Below, piece by piece: positions 8,826 through 17,273 of a stretch of 64,000 bases of DNA; the stretch's first letter is position 1; every line of letters starts with the position of its first letter. This stretch comes from Microvirga sp. GTDB lineage: Bacteria > Pseudomonadota > Alphaproteobacteria > Rhizobiales > Beijerinckiaceae. Both the position numbers and the translations under genes were made by a program. The DNA lies in assembly GCA_031181145.1 (NCBI GenBank), contig JAPSLB010000008.1, forward strand, positions 59,691-123,690, in the 5' to 3' direction. A model generated the notes under the pieces. The model saw nothing but the letters and a program-made list of their open reading frames with translations. It did not search any database and was not told the origin of the DNA.

Positions 8826-9785
8826 CTACCTTGTCCGGATCGATGCCGCCGACAATCCCCTCTGAAGGACGATGAAGGCGAACAGGAGCGCTCCAATCGC
8901 GATCTTGGTCCACCAGGAACTCAAAGTTCCCTCGAAGGTGATGTAGGTCTGGATCAATCCCTGGATAAGCACGCCCACCAGCGTACCGATGATTGTTCCA
9001 GAGCCGCCCGTCAGAAGCGTTCCGCCGATGACGACCGCCGCAATCGTGTCGAGTTCGACGCCGGTTGCCGCAAGGGAATAACCTGCGGAAGTATAAAATG
9101 AAAAGGCGATCCCGGCCAACGCAGCCAGAAAACTCGACAGCATGTAGATTTTAACGGTGGTCTTCCCCACGGGCACTCCCATCAACTGCGCCGACGTCCT
9201 GTTGCCGCCGAGAGCGTAGACATTGGCACCGAACCGGGTGAAATGGGCCAGCACAATACCCAGGGCAAAGACCAGCAGCATCACGATCGCCACGAAGGTC
9301 AAGCGCCCTCCTCCAGGCAGCGAAAATGCGATGTCAGTGACTTGCCCATAGATTGGCGCATTGATGGGTATAGAGTCGGTCGTCAGAACGAAGCACATGC
9401 CCCGGACAAGGAACATCCCGGCCAGCGTGACGATGAAGGCCGGGATCTCGAAGATATGGATCAGAAGCCCCATGCCGGCGCCGAAGAGGGCCGCAATTCC
9501 GAGGATCAGCAGGAAGGCCAGATAGGGATTGACGTTGTACCGCTCGATCACGACGGCGAGGAAGACACCCGTGAACGCGATGACGGAACCCACCGACAGA
9601 TCGATGCCGCCCGAGAGGATCACGAACGTCATTCCAACCGCAACGATGCCCAGAAAGGCGTTATCGGTGAGCAGATTGCCGATGACGCGCGTCGAGGCGA
9701 AGCTCGGAAACTGCGCGAGACAGATCAGGTAGCCCGCGATGAAGACGCCGAGCGTGATGAGAACCGGCAGGTGACGGCGCATCAT
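8826..9785 (-). CDS. yjfF: Sugar ABC transporter permease, YjfF-like
   Basis: A 319-residue inner-membrane permease of the CUT2 class with the LSGGIDLSVGSV motif, the cytoplasmic YALGGNRTSAQLMGVPVG coupling loop, and a C-terminal LDTIAAVVIGGTLLTGGSG segment. The true start is the ATG at 9785: it overlaps the stop of the preceding permease as ATGA, and the long open frame upstream only shadows that gene. With the YtfT-like partner it should form a heterodimeric channel. In E. coli the YtfQRT-YjfF system imports galactofuranose; here, beside arabinose catabolic genes, arabinose or galactose forms are as likely. It is followed by the regulator gene. Confidence 0.88.
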   Translation of the reverse strand: MMRRHLPVLITLGVFIAGYLICLAQFPSFASTRVIGNLLTDNAFLGIVAVGMTFVILSGGIDLSVGSVIAFTGVFLAVVIERYNVNPYLAFLLILGIAALFGAGMGLLIHIFEIPAFIVTLAGMFLVRGMCFVLTTDSIPINAPIYGQVTDIAFSLPGGGRLTFVAIVMLLVFALGIVLAHFTRFGANVYALGGNRTSAQLMGVPVGKTTVKIYMLSSFLAALAGIAFSFYTSAGYSLAATGVELDTIAAVVIGGTLLTGGSGTIIGTLVGVLIQGLIQTYITFEGTLSSWWTKIAIGALLFAFIVLQRGLSAASIRTR

Positions 9786-10789
9786 GCCTTGCCTCTCCTC
9801 CATATGACGCGAAGCCCCGTCAGGACCGGCGACTGCGCCAGAAGAACGGCCAGCACGACGATTGCCTTGACGATGAGGTTGTATTCCGGCGGATAGCCGC
9901 TGAGCAGGATGCCCGTGTTCATGGCCTGAATGATCAGGGCCCCTACCACCGACAGCGCCAGGCTGAAACGCCCACCGAAGAGTGACGTGCCGCCGATGAC
10001 GACCGCCAGGATAGCATCGAGTTCGAGCCAGAGACCTGCATTGTTGGCGTCTGCCCCACGGATATCGGCCGTAACGATGAGTCCGGCAATCGCCGCGCAT
10101 AGGCCGCACCACATGTAGACCGCGATGGTGACCGCCTTCGTGCCGATCCCCGCATAGGCGCTCGAACGTACATTCGCGCCGATGGCTTCGATGAAGAGGC
10201 CCAGTGCCGTGTAGCGCACCACGAGATGGGTCACGATCAGCATCACGAGAGCGATCACGACCGGCATGGGCAACATGAGGAACGAGCCGCTGCCGATGGC
10301 CGCGAAGCCCTCGCTGACGAAGGTGATGATCTGCCCTTCCGTGATGAGCTGCGCGAAGCCGCGCCCCGCCACCATGAGAATGAGGGTCGCGACGAAGGGC
10401 TGTATTTCGAGCACCGCTACCAGAATGCCGTTCCACAAACCACAGATCAGCCCGACTCCTGCAGCCGCAGCCAGCGCGACCGGAAGCGGATATCCCTGGG
10501 CCGTCAGGGTGGCGGCGACGGCTCCAGCGATCGCCATGACGGCACCGACGGAAAGGTCGATGCCGCGCGTGGCAATTACGAGCGTCATTCCGAGCGCCAG
10601 GATCGCCACCGGAGCCCCCCGGTTGAACACATCGATGAGACTGCCGAAGAGACGACCGTCCTGTAGCCGTATGGCGAAGAAATCGCGAAACACCAGCCAG
10701 TTGACGAGAAGCACGACCAGGAATGCCGCAATCTGCGGCAGCCCTTTGGGAACGATACGAGAAGCACTGACTTGCATGGCGCTGCTCAT
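9782..10789 (-). CDS. ytfT: Sugar ABC transporter permease, YtfT-like
   Basis: A 335-residue hydrophobic permease. It contains IATRGIDLSVGAVMAIAGA, the EAIGANVRSSAYAGI coupling loop and LELDAILAVVIGGTSLFGGR, all typical of CUT2 permeases and closest in layout to YtfT. Its ATG overlaps the ATPase stop (ATGA) and its stop overlaps the next permease start, so ATPase, permease and permease are translationally coupled. Two different permease genes rather than one homodimeric permease distinguish this importer from the GguB type upstream. Confidence 0.88.
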   Translation of the reverse strand: MSSAMQVSASRIVPKGLPQIAAFLVVLLVNWLVFRDFFAIRLQDGRLFGSLIDVFNRGAPVAILALGMTLVIATRGIDLSVGAVMAIAGAVAATLTAQGYPLPVALAAAAGVGLICGLWNGILVAVLEIQPFVATLILMVAGRGFAQLITEGQIITFVSEGFAAIGSGSFLMLPMPVVIALVMLIVTHLVVRYTALGLFIEAIGANVRSSAYAGIGTKAVTIAVYMWCGLCAAIAGLIVTADIRGADANNAGLWLELDAILAVVIGGTSLFGGRFSLALSVVGALIIQAMNTGILLSGYPPEYNLIVKAIVVLAVLLAQSPVLTGLRVIWRRGKA

Positions 10790-12297
10790 TGATGACCCGC
10801 GATCGTCGTCATGATCGTATCCGCATTGACGTCCTCACCCGACAGTTCGCGAACATGCCTCCGCTCCCGCAGGACCACGACCCGGTCGCTATAGGAGGCG
10901 ATTTCCTCCAGCTCGGACGAGATGACGAGCAGGGCGAGACCATCCTCGCAGAGCCGCTCGATCAGACGAATGATCTCGGCATGGGCGCCGACATCGATCC
11001 CGCGGGTGGGTTCGTCGAGGATGAGGAAGCGCGGTTCCGTCGCGAGCCAGCGGGCCAGCAGCGCCTTCTGCTGATTGCCGCCCGAGAGAAGCCCGATGGG
11101 TTTTTCCGCATCAGGCGTTCGAATGTCGAGGAGCCTGATGAAACGGTTGGCGATCTCGTCCTGCCTGCGCCGGGTAAGCTGATGCAGCCAACCACGCTGG
11201 GCCTGCAGGGCGAGAATGATGTTCTCCCGAACGGACAATTCCGCGACGATGCCCTCCGTTTTCCGATCCTCCGGCGTGAAGCCGAACCGCAACCTGGAGG
11301 CGTCCCGGGCGGATGCAATGCGCACAGGCTTGCCGTCGACGTAAGCCTGGCCGGTCTCCGCGCGCTCGATGCCGAAAATCAGTTTGGCCGTCTCTGTGCG
11401 CCCCGATCCCAGAAGGCCGGCGAGGCCCACCACCTCGCCCGGCCGAACGGCCAGATCGAACGGCTCCACGAGGCGGCGCTTGCCGTAATCCTTGAACGCC
11501 ACCAGGGGATCGCCGGTAACGGCCGGACGCTGGTTGCGATGAAGCGCCTCAGCCGCAAGCTCGCGGCCCAGCATCATTGACACGAGTTCGATGCGCGGCA
11601 GCTCCGCCGTGGGGCGGGATCCCACGAGGCGTCCATTGCGCAGGACGGTGATCCGGTCGCACACGGCATAGACCTGATCGAGGAAGTGGGTGACGAAAAC
11701 GATACCGATACCGCGCGTCTTCAGATCGTTGAGGATGCGGAACAATGTCTCGACCTCATTCGCGTCCAAACTGGCCGTCGGCTCATCCAGGATCAGCACC
11801 TTGGCGGAAAGATCCACGGCACGCGCGATGGCGACGATCTGCTGGACGGCGACGGAAAAGCTCCCGAGCGGTTCGGTCACGTTGATGTCGAGGCCGTATG
11901 TCGAGAGAAGCTCGGCGGAACGCCGGCGCATCTCGCCCGTACGGACGAGGCCGAACCGGTGCGGCTGACGGCCGATGAACAGGTTTTCGGCCACTGAAAG
12001 GTTGGGGAGGAGGTTGACCTCCTGATAAACGGTACCGATCCCGAGCGACAGAGCGTGGGCCGTATCCCGCGCCTCGATCTCCTGCCCGTCGAGCCGAATG
12101 CTCCCGGCATCGCGCCTGTAGACTCCCGTGAGAACCTTGATCATCGTCGACTTGCCGGCGCCGTTCTCACCGAGAAGTCCGTGAATCTCGCCTGCCCGGA
12201 GCATGAAATGGACGTGATCGAGTGCCTGAACGCCAGGGAACCCTTTCGTCAGACTACTGATCTCGAGAAGATCGGGCTGTACGTTTAATGACTGCAT
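10786..12297 (-). CDS. ytfR: Sugar ABC transporter ATPase, YtfR-like
   Basis: A 503-residue tandem ABC ATPase. The N-terminal domain has [27 protein letters not shown] and [12 protein letters not shown]. The C-terminal domain has a degenerate Walker A (GLLGSGRTETAK), [16 protein letters not shown] and [15 protein letters not shown] chose the ATG at 12297, preceded by GAGGGGG; the open frame upstream runs into the hairpin region. It powers the YtfT/YjfF-like permeases. It lies 91 bases downstream of the binding-protein gene, with a stem-loop between. Confidence 0.9.
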   Translation of the reverse strand: MQSLNVQPDLLEISSLTKGFPGVQALDHVHFMLRAGEIHGLLGENGAGKSTMIKVLTGVYRRDAGSIRLDGQEIEARDTAHALSLGIGTVYQEVNLLPNLSVAENLFIGRQPHRFGLVRTGEMRRRSAELLSTYGLDINVTEPLGSFSVAVQQIVAIARAVDLSAKVLILDEPTASLDANEVETLFRILNDLKTRGIGIVFVTHFLDQVYAVCDRITVLRNGRLVGSRPTAELPRIELVSMMLGRELAAEALHRNQRPAVTGDPLVAFKDYGKRRLVEPFDLAVRPGEVVGLAGLLGSGRTETAKLIFGIERAETGQAYVDGKPVRIASARDASRLRFGFTPEDRKTEGIVAELSVRENIILALQAQRGWLHQLTRRRQDEIANRFIRLLDIRTPDAEKPIGLLSGGNQQKALLARWLATEPRFLILDEPTRGIDVGAHAEIIRLIERLCEDGLALLVISSELEEIASYSDRVVVLRERRHVRELSGEDVNADTIMTTIAGHQ

Positions 12298-12346
12298 ACC
12301 CCCTCGCCCGCTCCCAGCAACACCGCCTTTCCGGCGGAACATGAGA

Positions 12347-12374
12347 GGCGGCGGGCCCATTGAGACCCGCCGCC
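12347..12374 (-). promoter_or_regulatory. Intercistronic stem-loop after the YtfQ-like gene
   Basis: A 9-bp GC stem (GGCGGCGGG with CCCGCCGCC, 10-base loop) lies 14 bases after the binding-protein stop. There is no T-run on the minus strand. Its position matches the hairpin after chvE and suggests the same job of limiting or stabilising mRNA at the binding-protein end. Confidence 0.55.
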
Positions 12375-12388
12375 GACGTGATCAAGGG

Positions 12389-13351
12389 TCAGTAGAGTTC
12401 CTTGCGCTTCTCGTATTCGGCCAAGGCTGTTTCCGGCGTGAAGACCTTGGACTCGGTCTGGATCCACTTCTTCGGCGCCGTCCCATCCTTCTTGTAGGCG
12501 ATGAGGGCGTCCAGGGCAGGGCCGGCCATGTTCGGAGTCAGCTCCACGGTGACGTTGGCCTCACCATCCGCCATGGCCTTGAAGATGTCAGGCACGCCGT
12601 CGATGGAGACGATCTTGATGTCCTTGCCCGGCTTCAGGCCCGCCTCCTTGATGGCCTGAATGGCGCCGATGGCCATGTCGTCGTTGTGGGCATAGACGGC
12701 GCAGATGTTCTTGCCGCCGCCTTCCGCCTTGATGAAGCTCTCCATGACCTCTTTGCCTTTGGTGCGCGTGAAGTCGCCGGATTGGGTGCGGATGATCTTC
12801 ATGCCCGGATTGGCAGCCACGATCTCATCGAAGCCCTTCTTACGGTTGATCGCAGGGCTCGAACCGACTGTACCCTGGAGCTCGACCACATTGCAGGTGC
12901 CCCCTGTTTCCTTGGCCAGCCACTCGCCCGCCACCTTGCCCTCATAAACGGTGTCCGAGGTTACGGCCGTGAGGTAGAGGGAATCGTCCTTCGTCTCGAT
13001 GGACCGGTCGAGGAGAACGACAGGAATCTTCGCTTCCTTGGCCTCTTTGAGCACGGCATCCCAACCGGTGGCGACGACCGGAGCGAGCAGAATGGCGTCG
13101 ACGCCCTGCGCGATGAAGGAGCGGACGGCGCGAATCTGGTTTTCCTGCTTCTGCTGGGCATCGGAGATGCGCAGGTCGATGCCGCGCTTTTCCGCCTCGA
13201 TCTTGGAGACCTTCGTCTCTGCGGCTCGCCATCCGGATTCCGAGCCGACCTGAGAAAAGCCTACGGTCATTTTGCTCTGAGCGTAAGCGGCACCTGACGA
13301 CAGCATCAGCGCAGCCATCCCGATTGTCGTCAGAAGATGACGAGCCCTCAT
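12389..13351 (-). CDS. ytfQ: Periplasmic sugar-binding protein, YtfQ-like
   Basis: A 320-residue periplasmic binding protein. It has a Sec signal with cleavage near AAYAQ (about residue 25), then MTVGFSQVGSESGWRAAETK, the YtfQ-type mature start. LLDRSIETKDDSLYLT, YAHNDDMAIGAIQAI and VSIDGVPDIFKAMADG follow the ribose/galactose-binding fold. E. coli YtfQ binds galactofuranose; here arabinose or galactose are equally possible ligands. It heads the operon binding protein, ATPase, two permeases, regulator, and is divergent from the dehydratase genes across 158 bases. Confidence 0.88.
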   Translation of the reverse strand: MRARHLLTTIGMAALMLSSGAAYAQSKMTVGFSQVGSESGWRAAETKVSKIEAEKRGIDLRISDAQQKQENQIRAVRSFIAQGVDAILLAPVVATGWDAVLKEAKEAKIPVVLLDRSIETKDDSLYLTAVTSDTVYEGKVAGEWLAKETGGTCNVVELQGTVGSSPAINRKKGFDEIVAANPGMKIIRTQSGDFTRTKGKEVMESFIKAEGGGKNICAVYAHNDDMAIGAIQAIKEAGLKPGKDIKIVSIDGVPDIFKAMADGEANVTVELTPNMAGPALDALIAYKKDGTAPKKWIQTESKVFTPETALAEYEKRKELY

Positions 13352-13509
13352 GTGTTTTCTCCCACTGCATTCTCTGGATTTTAGACTTTAGCAGCCTTAA
13401 CAGCCGCCTATTTATCATATTATATACAGGCGAGCCGGCAACCATCCGACGATAGTCGTAGTCTCCGTATTCTCGAAGTGCTCCCGCAGACAGTCAGGGC
13501 GAAGAAATC
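13352..13509. promoter_or_regulatory. Divergent promoter region between the second transporter and the dehydratases
   Basis: This 158-base gap must drive both the leftward transporter operon and the rightward dehydratase pair. An AT-rich block (TTATCATATTATATACAGG, about 13412-13430) resembles the block before chvE in composition and in TAT/ATA repetition. It is a reasonable site for the FCD regulator, but no operator consensus could be derived from two examples. Confidence 0.45.
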
Positions 13510-15243
13510 ATGACCGAAGACAAGAAGCGCCAGCTGCGAAGCCAGGCCTGGTTCGACCGTCAGGACAAGATGGGCTTCTATTACCGCTCCTTCCTGAAAA
13601 ACAGCGGCTTTCCCCAGGATCAATTCGAGGGGCGTCCTGTCATCGGGATCTGCAACACATGGTCCGAGCTGACCCCCTGCAACGCCCATTTCCGCACGAT
13701 CGCGGAACATGTGAAGTACGGGGTGCTCGATGCGGGCGGCTTTCCGCTAGAATTCCCGGTCTCGTCGCTTGGCGAGGTCACCATGCGGCCCACCGCCATG
13801 CTCTTTCGCAACCTCGCGGCTATGGACGTCGAGGAAGCCATTCGCGCGCATCCGCTTGATGGAGTCGTCCTGCTCATGGGCTGCGACAAGACGACCCCGG
13901 CCCTCTTGATGGGCGCGGCCTCCGCCGATCTGCCGACCATCGGCGTGTCGGGCGGCCCGCAGCTGCGCGGCGTCTATCGAGGTAAGTATATCGGCTCGGG
14001 GACGAACATCATTTCCATGAGCGAGCAGCTGCGCGCTGGCGAAGTGACCTTGCAGGAGTTCCACGAAGCCGAGGGCGGTATGAACCGCTCGGCCGGTCAC
14101 TGCATGACCATGGGAACCGGCTCGACGATGGCCTCGATGGTGGAGGCACTCGGCGTCGGCCTACCTGAAAATGCCGCCATTCCGGCAGCGGATGCCCGCC
14201 GCAACCACCTCGCCCGCATGGCCGGACGCCGCATCGTCGAGATGGTGAGGGAGGATCTCGTCCTTTCTAAAATTTTGACCCGCCATGCCTTTGAGAACGC
14301 CGTCCGAACGCTTGCTGCCATCGGCGGTTCGACGAATGCCGTCGTGCACCTGCTCGCCCTGGCAGGACGCGCCGGGATCGATCTCACCCTGGATGATTTC
14401 GACAGACTTGGCCGGGACATTCATTGCCTCGTGGACCTGATGCCATCGGGCCGTTTTCTCATGGAGGATTTCTATTACGCCGGAGGCCTGCCGGTCGTCC
14501 TGCGCACGCTCGGCGAGCGTGGCCTGCTTCACAAGGACGTCCTGACCGTCAACGGCAAGTCGCTCTGGGAGAACGTGAAAGACGCGCCCTGCTGGAACCG
14601 CGAGGTCATCACCACATTCGAGCAGCCCTTCAAGCCGGAGGCCGGCATTGCGATCCTGCGCGGCAATCTTGCGCCCAACGGCGCGGTCATCAAGCCGTCC
14701 GCGGCCTCTCCCGATCTGATGAAGCATACCGGGCGCGCGGTGGTGTTCGAAACGATAGAGGAGCTGCACGAGCGCATCGACGACGACACGCTCGACATCG
14801 ACGAGACCTGCATCATGGTGCTGAAGAATTGCGGCCCGAAGGGGTACCCCGGGATGGCCGAGGTCGGCAACATGCCCCTGCCCCAGAAGCTGCTGAGGAA
14901 AGGCGTTCGCGACATGATCCGCATCTCGGATGCTCGGATGTCCGGCACGGCTTACGGGACAGTAGTGCTGCACGTTGCGCCCGAGGCGGCCGCCGGTGGC
15001 CCCTTGGCTCTCGTCCGGAACGGCGACCTGATCACCCTGGATGTACCGGCCCGCAGCCTCCATCTTCATGTGGACGCCCAGGAGCTCGAACACCGCCGCG
15101 CCGCCTGGATCCCTCAGGAGCCGCATGCCACGCGCGGCTACGTGAAGATGTACGTCGATCATGTCATGCAGGCCGACAAGGGCGCCGATCTCGATTTCCT
15201 CGTCGGGAAAACCGGGGCGCCCGTCCCGCGCGACAATCATTGA
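13510..15243 (+). CDS. L-arabinonate dehydratase, IlvD/Edd family
   Basis: A 577-residue Fe-S sugar-acid dehydratase. Cys57 (TPCN), Cys125 (MGCDKTTP) and Cys198 (GHCMTMGT) are spaced like the three [2Fe-2S] ligands of Rhizobium L-arabinonate dehydratase. SDARMSGTAYG near the C-terminus is the Mg2+/active-site motif of the family. It removes water from L-arabinonate (often also D-fuconate) to give 2-keto-3-deoxy-L-arabinonate in the cytoplasm. The ATG at 13510 has GAAGAAAT just upstream. The next gene, 39 bases on, encodes the following pathway step. Related sugar-acid substrates such as galactonate are possible. Confidence 0.9.
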   Translation: MTEDKKRQLRSQAWFDRQDKMGFYYRSFLKNSGFPQDQFEGRPVIGICNTWSELTPCNAHFRTIAEHVKYGVLDAGGFPLEFPVSSLGEVTMRPTAMLFRNLAAMDVEEAIRAHPLDGVVLLMGCDKTTPALLMGAASADLPTIGVSGGPQLRGVYRGKYIGSGTNIISMSEQLRAGEVTLQEFHEAEGGMNRSAGHCMTMGTGSTMASMVEALGVGLPENAAIPAADARRNHLARMAGRRIVEMVREDLVLSKILTRHAFENAVRTLAAIGGSTNAVVHLLALAGRAGIDLTLDDFDRLGRDIHCLVDLMPSGRFLMEDFYYAGGLPVVLRTLGERGLLHKDVLTVNGKSLWENVKDAPCWNREVITTFEQPFKPEAGIAILRGNLAPNGAVIKPSAASPDLMKHTGRAVVFETIEELHERIDDDTLDIDETCIMVLKNCGPKGYPGMAEVGNMPLPQKLLRKGVRDMIRISDARMSGTAYGTVVLHVAPEAAAGGPLALVRNGDLITLDVPARSLHLHVDAQELEHRRAAWIPQEPHATRGYVKMYVDHVMQADKGADLDFLVGKTGAPVPRDNH

Positions 15244-15282
15244 TCGCACAATTCATCCGACAGAATATCTCAGGGAGAGAAC

Positions 15283-16221
15283 ATGTCCTTGCTCGGCAGG
15301 TCTTCAGTCCGCCCCTATCGCGGTGTCTATCCGGTCGCGCCGACCATCTTCGACGACAACGGCCAGTTGGATCTCGAAGGGCAGAAACGGGCCATCGACT
15401 TCATGATCGAGGCAGGCTCTGACGGCCTCTGCATCCTGGCCAATTTCTCCGAGCAGTTCCTGCTCACCGATGCGGAGCGCGAACTGGTGATGCACACCGT
15501 GCTCGATCACGTGGCCGGGCGCGTTCCGGTGATCGTCACCACGAGCCATTTCTCGACGGACATCTGCACCGACCGCTCCAGACGGGCGCAGGAGGCCGGG
15601 GCTGCCATGGTAATGATCATGCCACCCTTCTACGGTGCGACATTGCGCGTGTCGGAGGCGGGCATCTATGAGTTCTTCCGGAGGGTATCCGACGCCATCA
15701 ACATTCCAATCATGATTCAGGACGCTCCCATGGCGGGCACCTCCATGTCGCCAGCCTTCCTTGCACGCATGGCCAAGGACATCGCCAACGTCTCATATTT
15801 CAAGATCGAAGTGGCAGGCACGGCCAACAAGCTGCGCGAAATCATCGCCTTGGGCGGCGACGCCATCGAAGGCCCCTGGGACGGAGAGGAGGCGATCACC
15901 CTCATGGCCGATCTCGATGCAGGTGCGACCGGTGCGATGACGGGCGGGGCCTACCCGGACGGCATCCGTCAGATCATAGATCCGTATTTTGCGGGCGATC
16001 GAGAGGAGGCTGCGGCCGCCTATGAGCGCTGGCTGCCGCTGATCAACTATGAGAACCGGCAATGCGGCCTATCTGCCGCGAAGGCGCTGATGAAGGAGGG
16101 CGGCGTGATCGGGTCAGAGGCGGTCCGCCACCCGTTCCAGCCGCTGCACCCCGAGACCCGCAAGGGCCTCATCGAAATTGCCCGCCGCCTCGATCCGATG
16201 GTCCTGCGCTGGGGACGCTAG
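15283..16221 (+). CDS. 2-keto-3-deoxy-L-arabinonate dehydratase, DHDPS family
   Basis: A 312-residue (beta/alpha)8 class I lyase-fold enzyme. The Schiff-base lysine is Lys174 in VSYFKIEV, and FSEQFLLTDAERE holds the family's substrate-carboxylate region. The usual YNxP of aldolases is replaced by IQDAPMAGTSM, as in known 2-keto-3-deoxyarabinonate dehydratases. It converts that acid to alpha-ketoglutarate semialdehyde, the substrate of the aldehyde dehydrogenase at 2.3 kb. GGGAGAG precedes the ATG at 15283. It forms an operon with the arabinonate dehydratase. An aldolase on the same intermediate (giving pyruvate and glycolaldehyde) is the alternative, but the motifs and the neighbouring dehydrogenase argue for the dehydratase. 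Confidence 0.88.
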   Translation: MSLLGRSSVRPYRGVYPVAPTIFDDNGQLDLEGQKRAIDFMIEAGSDGLCILANFSEQFLLTDAERELVMHTVLDHVAGRVPVIVTTSHFSTDICTDRSRRAQEAGAAMVMIMPPFYGATLRVSEAGIYEFFRRVSDAINIPIMIQDAPMAGTSMSPAFLARMAKDIANVSYFKIEVAGTANKLREIIALGGDAIEGPWDGEEAITLMADLDAGATGAMTGGAYPDGIRQIIDPYFAGDREEAAAAYERWLPLINYENRQCGLSAAKALMKEGGVIGSEAVRHPFQPLHPETRKGLIEIARRLDPMVLRWGR

Positions 16222-16291
16222 GGGCGCTGTTGCGGCGGCTGGAACGGCATGGCAGGAGTTCCTGCTGTGCCATTCTCGGGAATTCAGCAGA

Positions 16292-16483
16292 TCAGCGCTC
16301 CCGGCGCCGCCGGAACGTCCACCTCTCCGGCCAGAAAGCCAAGGCAGCGACGAACAGTGCAATCAGCAGAAGCATCACCATCGTCCGAACGGTTCCAAAG
16401 AGCGGAGCGTCCTTGGCCAGAAATAGACCTGTCACCACGCCAGCCACGATCATGATGATCCGCACGATCCAATTGAGCATCAT
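16292..16483 (-). CDS. 63-residue two-helix membrane protein, unknown function
   Basis: A short protein with two hydrophobic helices (about residues 3-22 and 32-51) separated by KDAPLFGTV and followed by a positively charged tail WPERWTFRRRRER. It is probably an inner-membrane protein with the tail in the cytoplasm. The reading starts with Met-Met; no strong ribosome binding site is visible. I recognise the pattern as one seen in many Rhizobiales small membrane proteins, but no function is known to me. The cytochrome c gene ends 55 bases upstream, on the same strand. Confidence 0.6.
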   Translation of the reverse strand: MMLNWIVRIIMIVAGVVTGLFLAKDAPLFGTVRTMVMLLLIALFVAALAFWPERWTFRRRRER

Positions 16484-16537
16484 CGTCCACGCATCCTGAT
16501 AAATGCCACCGCTTCGACCCCTGGGCGCACTGGTACC

Positions 16538-16855
16538 CTATTCCTGGATCGACTGGAGATAGGCGAGCACATCGCTGATCTGGGCGGCATCGAGCTGGAA
16601 CTCCGGCATGGACGGGTGGCCCGTGGTGATGCCCTCCGCCAGAGCTTCCGCCAGATATTCGAGAGGATACCGTCTCTGAAGCACCCGGAACGGCGGAGCC
16701 TCCGCGAACGGGCTTTCCCCGCTGCGGCCGACGGCATGGCACATGGAGCAATTCGTCTGCACGAATGTGCGCCCGCTTTCAATGCGTGCCTCCTGCGCCC
16801 GAACGGGTTGGGTGCCCAGGACAACCGCGAGAACGACTATGCACGAACGCCACAT
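16538..16855 (-). CDS. Small periplasmic cytochrome c
   Basis: A 105-residue secreted protein. The signal peptide covers about residues 1-22 (cleavage near PVRAQ). The single haem site is CSMCH, and the likely axial methionine is in GHPSMPEF, followed by the typical ISDVLAYLQSI terminal helix. The ATG at 16855 is preceded by GGAGGGGG, which excludes the longer frame. It should carry one electron in the periplasm, but its partner is not encoded nearby. The downstream two-helix protein may be cotranscribed. Confidence 0.85.
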   Translation of the reverse strand: MWRSCIVVLAVVLGTQPVRAQEARIESGRTFVQTNCSMCHAVGRSGESPFAEAPPFRVLQRRYPLEYLAEALAEGITTGHPSMPEFQLDAAQISDVLAYLQSIQE

Positions 16856-17273
16856 GGCACCCCCTCCATCATCCTTTCGGCCTCGACGGCCTGAAGGCCG
16901 CATGAAAGGGACCGTGATCCTGGTACCGAGCTCCACGTTCCCCTCAGAATGGTGCCTGCTCTGGGCGAGATTAGGGTGATCGGAGGATCGGGGATTCGCG
17001 CGGACTGGCAGCCTTGAGCAAATCCAACAGACCGTCTTTATCCGACCGGACCTCCCTCCCCGCTTCTACCGAGCCTCAGCAGCGTCTTCCTTTAAGGTAC
17101 GGCATTCAGCTCGTTTTCGGGCTCCGCGCCAAGGAAGTAAATGCAAAGCGACAAGGCTCACCTGTTCTGACATGACGAGCTCCGGCCGGAGCGGATGTGG
17201 CAATCTACCCGTATTCCATGGCGTTTAGTTTGATCTGTGCCAACCGATCCGCTCAATCCGCGGAGGACAACTC
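16856..17273. other. Divergent intergenic region, no gene seen
   Basis: These 418 bases separate the cytochrome c gene (leftward) from the DUF1003 gene (rightward) and must contain both promoters. I see no convincing hairpin, repeat or small gene. Confidence 0.5.

Noticed and set aside
9786..10436. N-terminal extension of the YjfF-like permease
   Set aside because: This part lies entirely over the YtfT-like gene in another frame; the ATGA overlap at 9782-9785 gives the real start.
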